Notes: a model not told the origin generated them from the sequence alone. A stretch of DNA of 64,000 nt from Diphasiastrum complanatum (GCA_029204225.1 CM055096.1:65942370-66006369), one strand, 5' to 3'. Positions 12,558-24,180 are shown, counted from the first letter of the stretch. Made by a program: numbers and translations.

Positions 12558-13261
12558 AGGCCCTTCAGCTGCATAATTTTGTCATTAACATTGATAGGGC
12601 TACATGTTTTTCTACTGGACCTGAGGATAAGATTCTTTGCTTAATTGATCTGCTTGAAACTATTGGCTGGGTATACATTTATCTTGAGTTTGTGAAGAAG
12701 AAAGACACTTTAAGCTTAATTGAAAATCTTTACAGTCGTCTTAATGATTTTGTTGAAAAATTCGAAGAAGAGAAAAAGTTCTGTAATATGCACATTAGAA
12801 AAGTGTTCATGTGCTTGGAAAATGAAAATGAGATTACTCCTACTATCCTCTCCCCTTCCATTTCTGATGCTCCACTATCACCACATCCTCTAGTTTTTAC
12901 TGATGACCTTGATGAGGATAGTGCCTCTCAACTCGAGATCTTTTCTCAAGACATCTGTGACATTGGTGACCTTTCCTCTTATGACTACTGCCAATCTAAA
13001 AGTTGTCAGGTACCCTTTGTTCCTGGTAGAATTATTGAGTACAAATCCACACTCACGTCTTATGAACTTTGGAGTCTACCTTCTGTCGAATTTCTTGCAC
13101 CCATCCCCATTCATCTCTGGATCATGATGACTCATTTGACAAAAAAAGAAATACAAGTCTGCAAGCTGGCCGCCATGCATAAAAATCCTTCACTTGATAC
13201 TCCTATTTCTTTCAATACCATCATTCGTGAACAAATTCGAGCCATCACGTTGCCCCTCTGA
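12558..13261 (+). other. Unrecognised open frame, ~234 codons
   Basis: An uninterrupted plus-strand frame runs from just after a TAG near 12555 to the TGA at 13259-13261. It has no early ATG; an in-frame GTG lies at 12692. The translated product includes SLIENLYSRLNDFVEKFEEEKK (possible coiled coil), an acidic Ser/Pro-rich middle and a basic C-terminus. I recognise no domain, and it has no intron signals that I can defend. It could be an exon, a retroelement gag, or chance. The preceding 12058-12557 has an AATAAA near 12284 but nothing else. Confidence 0.3.
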
Positions 13262-13869
13262 GCAAACTTGGGCCAGAATCAGAGGCCACTTTGAAATCGG
13301 CTTCAATAGAATGAACCTACACCAAGCCAGAATCTGAAACTGGAAAAGACCTTTTTTTAAGTGTAGATATGGTGAAAAATACAAAAATAGCTCCATCATT
13401 TGGTTTGACAATGCTATCTGGGTCATGATGAATAACCAAAATTTTTCCTGGTGCTTCCCTCCAAAATCCGTTGAATGCATTCTTCATGTGGCTTCATAAA
13501 CCTACCAGGGATGTAGTAAAATCACACCTTACTTTTTTTTTTATCCGCCAATACATTGATTGACGCTTCCATTGAACCTGCCAAGGATTCCTCTTCCAAA
13601 CTTCTTGCACCTTTGGGTGATGCCGAAAACATCCAAGAAATAGAGTGCCTTCTAAAATGCCCTAGTTTTCTACCCTCCATGATAAGTACTTCCAAAACTC
13701 AAACAAAGGAACTGGCGCATACAATCTTAACAATACGAACCTAGTCATGTTTGGATCAGGAACATGAAAGAAAAAACGGTTTTCAGATTTCAAAGGAAGG
13801 GAAGGACAAAGCAGTGGTACCAAAGACGATCTACCAATAAAAAAATTGAACTTTTACAGATCCTAATCG
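13262..13869. other. Unassigned stretch
   Basis: Only short frames are present (for example 13556-13744, reading LIDASIEPAKDSSSKLL). Nothing is recognisable as a gene, RNA or transposon part. Confidence 0.5.
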
Positions 13870-14473
13870 ATGTGCAGGATGAAGATGGGGGACGAAAATG
13901 GGGCAGTTAGAAGGGAAATCAATATATCAGCGACCGGCCATTTCCAGCTCACCACTAGCAGTGACAAAGGGAGACTTTTTATACATCTATGTTACCGTAA
14001 TAGAGTTTTTGAGACTATCCATGTGAAGTACTTTTACGCTCACGTTTTACGCAGACTTTTTGGTATTGTAGATGAATACTTTCATGATATTATCTTTGGC
14101 TGGTCATTTCTATAGTGTTAAAAATGAATGGTATTTCTCTTATGATGTTTTTTGCGAATTTGAGATAGAAAATCTACATTCATGTCAATGTCTTACTTTC
14201 AAATATTTCATTTCTGAAAAATTTGGCCATGTCATATGCACAGATTTTAGTATTGTCAAAAGTGCCACCTTACGAAAATCTTTAGAGAAAGGCTTCAACC
14301 GGCAATCTGATGTGAACGAAGTCGCTTCCGAACTTTATAATGGATGGTTCAAGCTTATGAATCTTTTACCTTCATACACACTTTTAGACGAAAATATAAA
14401 AATAGAGCATGCTGGTTTTGTAGGAAAAATAGTAATTATTCTTCCACTGAGAACACGATGCAAGTTCGAATAA
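13870..14473 (+). other. Unrecognised overlapping open frames
   Basis: Two overlapping plus-strand frames, 13870-14115 (81 codons) and 14072-14473 (133 codons), cover this stretch. The second reads EWYFSYDVFCEFEIENL and NEVASELYNGWFKLMNLLP and has the composition of a real protein. The overlap in a different frame could be a single frameshift in one older coding sequence. No family was recognised. It may belong with the 12558-13261 frame as remains of one gene or element. Confidence 0.3.
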
Positions 14474-14479
14474 ATCAAA

Positions 14480-15208
14480 CTAATATCAGTGTCTTCAATC
14501 ACAATTTTATATGATCTATGTACTAATAGAACAATATTTATTCTGATTGAATATGCGTGTGAAAATTATATGCTATATGTGGAAGTAAGAGACAACTTAA
14601 GACAATTTAGACAATAGAAACTATTGATCAAAAAAGAATTTATATAACTTTGAATCTGATTCATCAATATACGTCTCTTGCTGTCTTATCTCGATGTTGT
14701 GTCTCAAATTGAGTTAGTTTCAACGAGTAGTACAAATGTATTTATATTGCTACAGGACAGGTCTTTTGGTCTTTTATTTACTGTAATAGTAAAAATCTAG
14801 TCGTTTATGACGGTTGATATTCAAATAGACATTCTGTTTCCAAACTCAAATAGATATTGTTCGCAAATATTTCGCGACAGTCTGTCTCTTCATCTCAGCT
14901 TCGTGTTTCACGAATTGTTCGCAACACTTGTCTCTTCGTGACATTTTCGTCATTCGCGAATTGTTCACGACAGATGACAATTCTTGAGCTTGAAGAAGGA
15001 AGCTAGAATATTTTGTGAACTGTTCGAGATAGTTTTGTGACTTCTGAGGCTTGAACAAGACACTGTTTCGCGAATCTTTCATGAATCTTTTGAGTTGGTC
15101 ATGAATAGAAAAGTTTTGAGTTCGCATCCATTTCTTTCTCATCCTTTGTCAAGTAAACTGCGCGCTTTGTTGGTAGAATCAAGATCTATGTGATCAATTG
15201 TTCTACAG
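14480..15208 (-). repeat. Probable 3' LTR of a copia fragment
   Basis: On the minus strand this follows a GAGAGGGAGC purine tract and begins TGTAGAACAATTGATC at 15208. It contains a TATA-like AATATAAATAC near 14748-14738 and many TTCGCGAA-type words at 14860-15100. The left end at about 14480 is a guess, since no partner LTR is in the window. Confidence 0.5.
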
Positions 15209-15716
15209 CTCCCTCTCAAAGTGGCAGTTGGATTAACCCCAATCTTCTTCGTTGCTTCTCGAACAAGGCTTTACTTAATGGCTTTGTAAAGATATCAGCT
15301 GTCATTTCCTCTGTGGGTATGAAGACTGTTTTCAGTATCTTCTTCTCGACTAAGTCCCGAATCACATGATACTTGATAGCTATGTGCTTTGTTTTCGAGT
15401 GAAATACAGGATCATTTGTAAGATAGATTGTTGAAGTGTTATCCATTAACAAGACATAAGGTTCAAAACTAGATTTATCAAATCCTTCCAATATTTGTTT
15501 AATCCAGATCATCTCGTTTGTCATCTGGGCTGCTGCTACATGTTCTCCTTCACAGGAAGATTGAGCTACTGTTGTCTGCTTCTTGCTAATCTAGAGTATG
15601 GTTGCGCCAGATGCTAGAGTACAACCTCCTGAAATACTTTTGTTATCATCCTTCATGGATGCCCAGCTTGCGTCACTGTATGATTCAATATGAAATCCAA
15701 CTTTCTCACCTCGTCC
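15209..15716 (-). pseudogene. Ty1/copia RNase H fragment
   Basis: The minus-strand reading gives SYSDASWASMKDDNKSISGG, then TTVAQSSCEGEHVAAAQ and the C-terminal block IWIKQILEGF, YVLLMDNTSTIYLTNDP, KTKHIAIKYHVIRDLVE and MTADIFTKPLSK. That is most of a copia RNase H, including the DNxxxI catalytic Asp and the KHIxIxYH and DIFTKPL tail. There is a frame change and a stop near 15590. It breaks off at about 15716, where plus-strand gypsy sequence starts abruptly, so the gypsy element probably inserted into it or recombined with it. Confidence 0.85.
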
Positions 15717-17276
15717 TGCCTTTGTTCGATGTTATTCAGTTGCAGAATTCGTTGAGATTCAGCAAAAGTGCCTCTATTATCGCTGTAAGAGTCCAGATCA
15801 TCTAGCTCATGATTGTCGACAGTCTCCTGGTCCTCCTACTGCTGTTTTTTACTATGAGGCTCTTACTCTTGATGATTCTGATGTTTATATCCAGATTCTT
15901 GATATTTCTGGTCCACATTTTGTTGATGAGTTGGTTGACCCACTTCTTGATGGTCCTGCTTCCGCCGCTTGCCATGCACAACTTACTTATGCTACTTGGG
16001 TTGGGCGTCCTGGTCCTCGTTCTATTCGGTTATGTGTCCGCATTTTGAGACAAAGTATATTGCTTTGGTGGATACTGGTAGTACACATTCATTTTATTAG
16101 CAGTTACATTTTCACCAAGATTCGTGCTACACCTATTTTTGCTATACAGTCTCTCAGTGTCGAGGTTGCTAGCTCACATTCTTTTATCAGCTCTCAGATG
16201 TTTCAAGGCTTGGACTATAGCATTGGTGACTTCTCTGGACAAGCAGATTTCTATATTATTCCTCTGGAGCGCTATGACATTATTCTTGGTGCAGATTGGT
16301 TTTCTTCACATGGTTGGTACTGTTGTTGTGGATATTTCTCAACAGACACTGTCTTTTACACATGCTGGTCGGCATCATTTACTTTCTGGCATTAATTCCT
16401 AGGGTGACTATCAGTTGGTTACCGGGAAGCAATTTACGCGTAGCCTGCCAAAGGCTCAGGGTGCAACTCTTCTTATCATTCAGAGTACATCAGTTGCTGC
16501 TCCTCCTGATCCATCCATGGGTCCTCTTCCTCAGGTGATTTCTGACTTATTGCATCAGTATTCTATTGTCTTTTCAGAACCTAGGTCTCGACCACCATTA
16601 CGAGATGTCACCCACCATATTGATCCTATTCCTAGTGCTATCCCACCCTCTCGTGCTCCATATCGTATGTCTAAAATTGAACGTGATGAGGTTCAGCTTC
16701 GTTATCTCCATTATCAGTCTCTCTGTTATCTTTTTTCTCACCGTGATCTTAGTGATCGTCAGTATCGTTGTTTACAATTTTTACAGTCTTTTCATTTTGA
16801 TATTTTGTATCATCCAGGCAAGGCAAACACGGCAGCTGATGCTTTATCTCGTCTTCCTGCATTGTTACATAGTATTGTTGCTTCAGTTCCTTTTTGGTTT
16901 GATGATTTACCGGCCGCACATTTGTCTTGTTCTGACTTTTCTGATGTTTATCATTCTCATCCCCTTTCGTCCTCTCAAAAGTTTCAGGTTTATATTGTTG
17001 TCGATAATTGTTTATACCACTATGGTGCTTTATGTATTCCCAGTTCTCCTTCCATTCATCCTCAATTGTTGTCTGATGCTCATGCTTCCCCTATTGGTGG
17101 CCATTTTGGTTTGCAGAAGTCTTATGCACGTCTTAAGGACAATTTCTATTGGCCATCTATGAAGTTTGAGCTAGACCATCATATTCGTGATTGTTCTTTT
17201 TGTGCTCATAATAAATACTCTCGTTCTAAGTCCGTTGGTTTGCTCCAGAGTTGGCCCATTCCTCATCGCCAGTGGC
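15712..17276 (+). pseudogene. Ty3/gypsy gag-pol (gag knuckle, protease, RNase H tail, integrase start)
   Basis: The plus-strand translation shows, in order: a CCHC-like knuckle YYRCKSPDHLAHDC whose first Cys is Tyr; protease ALVDTGSTHSF (near 16070) and PLERYDIILGADWF (near 16290); the RT lead-in LPQVISDLLHQYSIVFSEP and PSRAPYRMSKIERDEVQ (16510-16700); then a jump straight to the RNase H end SDRQYRCLQFLQSFHFD and HPGKANTAADALSRLP (16750-16860). So essentially all of the RT is deleted. After this come the integrase H2C2 zinc finger (HASPIGGHFGLQKSYARLK, RDCSFCAHNK) and PIPHRQW at 17260-17275, where the inverted segment begins. Frameshifts occur near 16050 and 16320. Confidence 0.9.
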
Positions 17277-18057
17277 TCGTAACAGGCTAACATGATCGGA
17301 TATCACAAGCTCGTGTAGAATCAGGAATTGTAAGCAGTATGTAACAAGGCTGAGGCGATCCAAGATACAGTAAGGCCCATAATAGCGTGGTGCAAGCTTC
17401 TCAGTAGAAGCATGACCCTGAACAAAGTGATGAGTGCAAAGCGTAACCGGAGGTAAACCATATGACCAACCTAAAACTCAACATGACGGTGATGACGATC
17501 AACAGAAGTCTGATAGCATTGCTGAACATGCTGTAGGTGAGTAGTAGCCCTAGCAATAAGCTCACGAGCACCGGATAAAAAAGAAGCAATGGTAACTGGT
17601 GTATCATCAGGAGGAAGAGGCACCCCTGGAAAAGTGGAGCATACCCATGAGCCAATAAGAAAGGTGAAACATAAATGTTGGTCCCAATCCTTCTCGGAAG
17701 GAGAAACAAAATGTTGAAGGTAATCCTCAAGGATCCAATTAAGGAACCTCAGTCTGTCCATCAATAGTAGAATGATAAGCAGTACTCATCAGAAGATGTA
17801 CATCCAAAATATGCATAAGCTCTGTCCAGAACGTAGATGTAAACTTATTATCCCGATTAGATAGTATGTGGCATACCATGCAGGCAAAAAATATCTGATA
17901 GAAAAAGATGTGCTCACTGCTCAGCTGTAATAGTACTGCGGACTGGTATAACGTGTGCCTGTTTCAAGAACCGATCTACCACCACCATACAAGAGTCATG
18001 CCCATGGTGGGTATGAGAAAGACTAAGGATAAAGTCCATAGAGGATGATGCTCCTTG
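17277..18057 (-). pseudogene. Inverted Ty3/gypsy integrase core segment
   Basis: Read on the minus strand, this is what should follow PIPHRQW: SMDFILSLSHTHHGHDS and MVVVDRFLKQAHVIPV, then ILSNRDNKFTSTFWTELM (second catalytic Asp), AYHSTIDGQTE (the expected catalytic Glu position), WILEDYLQHFVSPSEKDWD, and the integrase tail APRYYGPYCILDRLSLVTY and SDHVSLLR. It carries several stops. Both ends abut the plus-strand halves at the expected coding positions, so about 780 bp has flipped in place. Confidence 0.85.
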
Positions 18058-18325
18058 CGATCTCACATTTCTACAGAGCCAAAGTTGTTCCCTTTTTTTC
18101 TAGCTGCCATCCATCAGGTTTGCCTTCAGTATAGTCGACGTCGCAGGCAGGTTCAGTTTTTAGTACAGTGGGATGGTCTTCCTCTTGAGGAGGCCACTTG
18201 GGGGCCTATTGATGTGTTTTATCATACACCATTATTGGTAGATCAGGCTCAAGCCCTAATGGCTTTAGTTCTTTCCTCTACTACAGATTTCATTGTAGAT
18301 GTTTCCTCTGCTTCATGATTCGGCT
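18058..18325 (+). pseudogene. Ty3/gypsy integrase C-terminal chromodomain-like tail
   Basis: The plus-strand frame RSHISTEPKLFPFF continues, after ...HVSLLR of the inverted segment, into RRRRQVQFLVQWDGLPLEEA and TWGPIDVF. This is the chromodomain-like tail of chromovirus integrases, where the conserved pattern is Y/FLVxWxGLPxxxATWE. The frame closes at 18318. The element is then cut off by copia gag sequence beginning near 18340, and no gypsy LTR is visible. Confidence 0.85.
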
Positions 18326-18339
18326 AGCTATGACTATTC

Positions 18340-21300
18340 TTTATTGTACTGAAGATCAAAGAGATCTGTGACCAATTAGCAGCAGTTGGAGAGCAAGTAC
18401 AAGATCGTGAGATTGTGCAATTGACATTGAATAGTTTGAGTGAGTCACATCAGATGTTTGTGACGAGTATAGCCACGAGAAAATCCTCCAACCTATGAAG
18501 AACTAGGTGAATTGCTTTTGCAAGAAGAGCAACGTCAAGAGAACTTGAATCATCGTAACAGGAGCTATGATCAAGCTCTTGCAGTTAGAGGACGAGGTGG
18601 AAGATCTGGCCGTGGAAGGTATCAATTGAGAGGAGGAAACTCAAGCCGAGGATGAGCAGGTCAATGATAGTCCGAATCGAGGCAATTGGAGATAGAATAA
18701 ACCTGAAAATTGTAGGTACTGCAACAAACCTAGCCACTGGGAGCGTGAATGCTTCAAGAAACAGAAGGAGATGGAACAAAGAAAAGACAAATGGCAAGCG
18801 GGAAATTATGCTGATCAACATCAATTTGATGGCTATTATTATGAAGACAATTATACTGATCAACATCAATACGATGATGATCAATATGAAGATGATACTG
18901 GTGAGGGTTCAAAATTGTTCATTCCAGCATTAATGACAAGTGATGAGGCCAAGGATACATGGTTTATTAATAGTGGTGCATCCAAGCACATGACTTCAAG
19001 AGTGGTTTTTAGAACTCAAGGAAATTGACAATGGTGATGAAGTTGGACAAGCTGATGGAAAATTGCTATCTGTTAAAAGAGTTGGAGTGGTACCAATGAA
19101 GTTAGCCAGCAGGAAGATAAAGCAGATAAGCAATGTGCAATATTGACCTGGCTTAGCTAAGAATCTACTATCTGTTGGGACGATGGCTGATCAACAACTC
19201 AAGGTTGAGTTTGACAGTGACAAATGTCTTGTCAAAGACATCAAGAATCACTACAAAGTGATTGCTATAGGATCTAGAGTCAGCAGGAATCAACTCTACA
19301 AATTGAATGTGAGATCTTTTACTCAAGCTATGGTAAGCACTGTTGATAGTCGAAGTGATCTTTGGCATCAAAGGTTTGGTCATATCAGTGCTCAAAGCTT
19401 GCAAATTCTTAAAAGAGGTAATCTAGGATCAAGAGACAAACCACTACACCCTATTCACCACAACAAAACGGATTTGTAGAATGGAAAAACAGATCCATTG
19501 TGGAGATGGCTAGGGCAATGCTTAAGAGCAAGGGTTTGCCAAATACTTTTTGGGCAGAAGCATCCAACACAGCTACTCATATCTTGAATCAGTGTCCTAC
19601 GAAGTCCATGGAGGGTAAAACACCTTACGAAGCTTTTATTGGAAAGAAACCTAATGTTTCTCATTTACGAGTATTTGGTTGTGATGGTTACGCTCATGTA
19701 CCTGATGAAAAATGAAAGAAGCTGGATGCAAAAGCTGTTAAGTGTATTTTTCTTGGATATGATGAAAGAGCCAAGGCATACAGGATGTATGACACAGATG
19801 CACAAAAGATCGTGATTTTTAGAGATGCTACTTTTGATGAGATGGGTCAAAATGACCAAATAAAATTGACAATTGATCCCTTTGATGATAAAGCTAAAGT
19901 GCAAGTGAAGGAAGAAGTTGGTGTCGATATGGAAGAGCCAATGGAAAAATACAGGGTCAATAATGAGATTCCTAAGAGAGTGCCTAAGTGGTACTTGTTA
20001 GTAACAAGTGATGCCAATAAGGAAGATACTCCCGAATCAAGTGAGCAGGGAGAGCTTAGAAGATCAAGTAGAAATCGAAAACCTCCTGCAAGATTAGCGA
20101 ATGAATCTAGCCCTAATGGGTCTGTGCTCAAAGCTCAAGAACCAAAAACTTTTGATAAAGCAAAGGAGCACAAGGAGTGGCGTGAAGCTATGGAAACAGA
20201 AATGGAAGCTATAACGAAAAATAGGACGTGGAACTTGGTTGAGCTACCTGATGGTAAGATGCCTATCACTTGCAAATGGATATACAAGATCAAATATGAT
20301 GTGCAACCAACAAGTACAAAGCACGGTCGGTTGCGAGAGGATTTGAGCAACAGGAAGGTATTGATTTTGAGGAAACCTTCGCACACATAGCTAAGATGGC
20401 AACTATACGTTCTATCATTGCTATTTTTGTTTTCTATGGTTGGAAGATCCAGTAAATGGACATTAAATCTGCTTTTCTTAATGGAGTGCTGGATGAAAAG
20501 GTGTACTTAGTACACCCTCAAGGATTTGTTGAGCCAGGGGGAGAGCATCTCGTTTGTAAGCTCAACAAAGCCATTTATGGATTGAAGCAAGCACCACGGG
20601 CGTGGTACTCTTGCATTGATGAACACTTCAAGAGAAGGAGAATGGTAAAGAGTGATGCTGATGCTAATCTTTACATTCTAAGACAAGACTCAGACATAGT
20701 GTTCATTGTGTTGTACGTGGATGATTTGATTATTACAGGTTGTAATGAGAGCTTAATTGATGAAAATCATATCTTTCCAATGCTTTTGACATGAGTGATC
20801 TAGGATTGATGCACTATTGTCTTGGCATTGAAGTATGGCAAAAGGAGGACATGTCTTTCTTACACAAAGCAAATATGCACGAGATTGTTTTATAAGTTCA
20901 ATATGCAGGATTGTAAACCTTTGAGTACACCTATGGATGTCAACATGAAGCTTACTGCATATGATGAATATGAGAAAGTGGATGCTTATTTGTATAGACA
21001 ACTGGTGGGTAGTTTGATTTATTTGACACACACACGACCTGATATTTCTTATGCTGTTGGTATTGTTAGTCAATTTATGCAAGATCCTAGTCAAGCACAT
21101 TGGAAGTTTGCTAAACGTATTCTCAGATACATTCGAGAGACATTGAATTTTGGTTTGAAGTATGATCAGCCTGAAGCGCCAATGTTGGTAGGTTATACGG
21201 ATGCCGATTGGGCAGGTAATATTGATGACAGAAGATCTGCCAATGGTCATACATTCAGTTATGGTACAGCTGCAATTTCATGGAGCAGCAGAAAGCAATC

Positions 21301-21670
21301 TACAATAGTCTTATCATCGACGGAAGCCGAATATCGAACACTCAGCAATGCTACACAAGAAGCGGTATGGTTACGAAGATTGCTTGTGGATTTAGGTCAA
21401 CCACAGGTAGATGCGACTACTATATCTTGCGATAATCAAAGTTGCATTCACTTTGCCAAAAATCCAGCTCTACATGCTCGAACCAAGCACATCAAAATAC
21501 ACTACCATTTTATTCGAGAGAAAATTCTTGATGGAGCCATTGATCTTGTTTTTTGTAAATCTGAAGATCAAATGACAGATATTTTTACTAAGTCATTAGG
21601 TAGATGTAAATTTGAGAGGTTTCATACTCTATTAGGAATAGAAGAATGTAATTTTATCATTGAGGGAGAG
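18340..21670 (+). pseudogene. Ty1/copia gag-pol, 5' truncated
   Basis: Plus-strand order: Gag ICDQLAAVGEQVQDREIVQL (near 18360), ELGELLLQEEQRQENL, knuckle CRYCNKPSHWEREC (18716-18757; intact CX2CX4HX4C), protease WFINSGASKHMTS (near 18960; active-site Asp replaced by Asn), pre-integrase LWHQRFGHISAQSL (near 19360), and then an abrupt jump to SPQQNGFVEWKNRSIVEMAR, so the integrase core with its two Asp residues is deleted. Next come TPYEAFIGKKPNVSHLRVFG, RT with MDIKSAFLNGVLDEKVYL and YVDDLIITG (near 20715), and RNase H with YTDADWAGNIDDRRSANG and MTDIFTKSLGRCKFERF, ending near 21673. TGA/TAG stops and frameshifts occur at about 18650, 19715, 20390, 20455 and 20793. The same family appears on the minus strand at 62145-64000. 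Confidence 0.9.
21659..21670 (+). promoter_or_regulatory. Polypurine tract of the copia element
   Basis: ATTGAGGGAGAG directly precedes the TGTTAG start of the 3' LTR. The identical tract precedes the LTR of the sister element near 62392 on the other strand. Confidence 0.75.
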
Positions 21671-21932
21671 TGTTAGAAATCAATGATAAACTTCATTGTT
21701 ACTGTTACAAGGTACATTAATGTTGAGAGCTGTGACCAGCTGTCATTAGCTGTAGGCTAGTCTATTAGTCTACTCGTAGGTTTTCTCTCTCTATCAGGGG
21801 TGCAGGGTTTATTTGTACATTTTACATTCTGTATGAGTTACTGTGATAGAGTGACAGTGCATGTTCTTCTTCCGCCTTCTTGTGGTAATTGCTTATGGTG
21901 AATGCTTGATGTTGCATATCTAATTCTTGACA
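21671..21932 (+). repeat. 3' LTR of the copia element
   Basis: The repeat runs from TGTTAGAAATCAATG to CTTGACA (about 262 bp). It matches the reverse complement of 62145-62391, including the ACTAGTCTATTAGTCTACTC-type middle and the GCTTATGGTGAATGCTTG end, which defines both ends well even though no 5' LTR is present here. Confidence 0.85.
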
Positions 21933-22375
21933 GAACTTCTCGATGAAAAGACAGAACAAGTTTTTTTGGTAGGATTTGAGTTACATTCGTCATATTATTG
22001 TGTTTATGTACCCAAAACTGGCAAGATAAAAATTGTTCGATTTGATGAGACGAAATACATAGCAGACAGTAATCTAGTCGGGTATGAAATTCTCAAAAAT
22101 TATTATGAGCTACCAACGATAACAAAATAAAAACAAGCAGAAGATGAAAGAGAGTTATCAGATTCAGAGGGAGGTCAAGATCGAGTGCTTGACATACTCG
22201 AATTGCCAGTTTGAATTCCAGCAGAAAAGCTCGAATCAGAATTGAATTCGAAACCTGCAGAATCGAACTCAAAACCACATGTGAGAAGATCAAACAAACA
22301 ACAAAAACCACCAGAAAGATATGGAGTTGTGTACAGGCTAAGATTCACTAGCTATGCTAGAAAGCAGAACTTAAG
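21933..22375 (+). pseudogene. Ty1/copia integrase-RT linker fragment (second family)
   Basis: The plus-strand reading LLDEKTEQVFLVGFELHSS and YVPKTGKIKIVRFDETKY corresponds to the post-integrase KLDxKxxxxIFVGY.xxxxxYRVY block of copia polyproteins. Further on, HVRRSNKQQKPPERYG corresponds to the RRSxRxxxPPxRY signature before RT. Stops lie between the blocks. It begins exactly where the neighbouring LTR ends, so the LTR element probably inserted into this older one. Confidence 0.75.
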
Positions 22376-22862
22376 CTAGAAAACAGGAAGAGAGAATGCT
22401 TAAGGAGGCTAAAGAGGGGCAATCATCATAAACTGAATAAAGGAATACAATGTTGTCCTACTTATACCCTCTCCTTGAATCAAATGGAAGATTCAAAAAA
22501 GGGAGAGAATTTGGAGGAAAAATAATGCGCCCTCCCACTAGGAGGACCCCCATTCCAAATCAATGTGACCAAGTCCTAAAAATATAACCAAATAGGTCCC
22601 AAGGCCAATATATGAATAAAAAGGGCCCTTAGGCATGCTTATGCATAATAACAATAAAAGAATGGACGCGGCAAATGTAATGAGCCACGTACATAACTCT
22701 CCCCTGCAGAAAAACAAAGCCCTCCACTGGCTAGCAAGCATAATGACTATCTAAAACAATAATGTAAGCATGCTAAATACTGAAAAATCATAAACTAATG
22801 GAAATACTGATGGAGAGGACATAAGTCATCACAATTGATACCCCAAAAGCATCATAACTGTA
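22376..22862. other. Unassigned stretch
   Basis: No gene or clear element. Some text (CTCCCACTAGGAGGACC near 22530) resembles CTCCTACTAGGTCCC near 27238, hinting at a dispersed repeat. Confidence 0.5.
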
Positions 22863-24180
22863 TTATTGTATAAAGCAAGTACCTTGACAGACAGGTAACT
22901 CAACTTTTTCGCGAGGATAGTCGAGATCAAGAACAATAGATTGTCTAGACATTCGTTGTATAGCAGCATGATTTAAATGACCAAGTCTATAATGCCAAAG
23001 TAAACCTTTATTTAAATAAATTGAAGTACTGAGAGCCTGACTAGAGGCAGAAAAGCAATGACTTAATTTATACAAGTATCCATGTCTCTTTCCGAGTGCT
23101 AGGATCTTGCCTGTCCTATCAAGTACTTTACACTGATCACATTCGACTTCTACTTTGTGTCCTAGATCTGTGATTTTGCTTACAGAGAGTAGATTTGTAG
23201 ATAACTTTGGTACATACAGGACTTTAGAGAGTAGTTTAGACTGATCATTTGTAAAGCATAATATTACAGTGCCTTCACCTTTAATAGCTTGTGTGCTATT
23301 GTTGCCAAGGTGAACAAATTTATGAGTACTGTAAGGTGTATAGGACTCAACAATGAGGCTAGTCATGTGCTGAGTGGCTCCAGAATCCAGGAACCAAGAA
23401 CTGTCGCCAGATGCTCCTTGATGGTTGGTCATGAAGACATCATGATCCGATTCGTGGTTGTTTCGTTTGCAGTATATGCAGAACAGCTTCTTCTTTGTCT
23501 GTGAATTCGACTGTTCTTTGTGCTGAGTTGGTTTCTGGTCTGGCTTTGATTGCTTTAGGCCTTTCTTCTTCTTATGCTTTGTCGTGCTCTTGTTGGTGTA
23601 CAAGGTGTGAGAATCAGTTGAGGAACTCGAGGCCTCGTTCTTTCGCGTGGCTTCCTACAACAACATAGTAATGAATCTCAAAAGAGTCAATTATGAATGA
23701 GTCATGATGATTATCACCCAGCTGTCATAAGAACTTGGCAAGCTTGTAAGCAGTTGCATCACTGTGTCTTGATCGTTTATGACAGATTCGACAGTGGCCA
23801 TTTGTCTTAGTAGGTTCTTGAATTGATGTGATTCTGTAGAGAATCACCATTTGTCATCTTGAGAGAGTAGAATTTCTTCCTGAGATGTAGCTTGGAAGCT
23901 ATATCTTGCACTTCGTATACTGTGCTCAAGATGTCCCAGACTTCTTACGATGTCTGAGCCTCGGATACATGGCCGATATGGGTATCCGTGATATTGAGGA
24001 TGATCAGCACAAAAGCTTTTCCATCCTTCAGCTTGCATTTGGAGATTGCCGTGTCGTCCGCTTCAGGTTTCCCTTCTGCACCTGTAACAACGTCGTACAA
24101 TTCTTTTGCCATTAGTACAATTTTCATTTTAAATTTCCACAGATGGTAATTGGCTCCATCAAGCTTGTCCATGATAGGAC
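22863..24180 (-). pseudogene. Ty1/copia gag, protease and pre-integrase (5' half)
   Basis: The minus-strand reading starts with Gag DKLDGANYHLWKFKMKIVLM (24170-24110) and NITDTHIGHVSEAQTS, followed by broken gag sequence to about 23690. Then come Lys-rich text and a knuckle remnant FCIYCKRNNHESDHD (last Cys lost), protease WFLDSGATQHMT (near 23405, catalytic D-S-G intact), LSKVLYVPKLSTNLLSVSKI, and the GAG-pre-integrase LLWHYRLGHLNHAAIQRM (near 23010). The sequence ends at about 22863 before the integrase core. The 246-codon frame 23603-22863 is open. The gag and LTR resemble the element at 52.4-57.0 kb, so both belong to one lineage. Confidence 0.88.

Noticed and set aside
16566-17162. 198-codon hydrophobic plus-strand frame
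   Set aside because: It is a shadow of the gypsy RNase H/integrase frame; the hydrophobicity comes from T-rich codons read out of phase.
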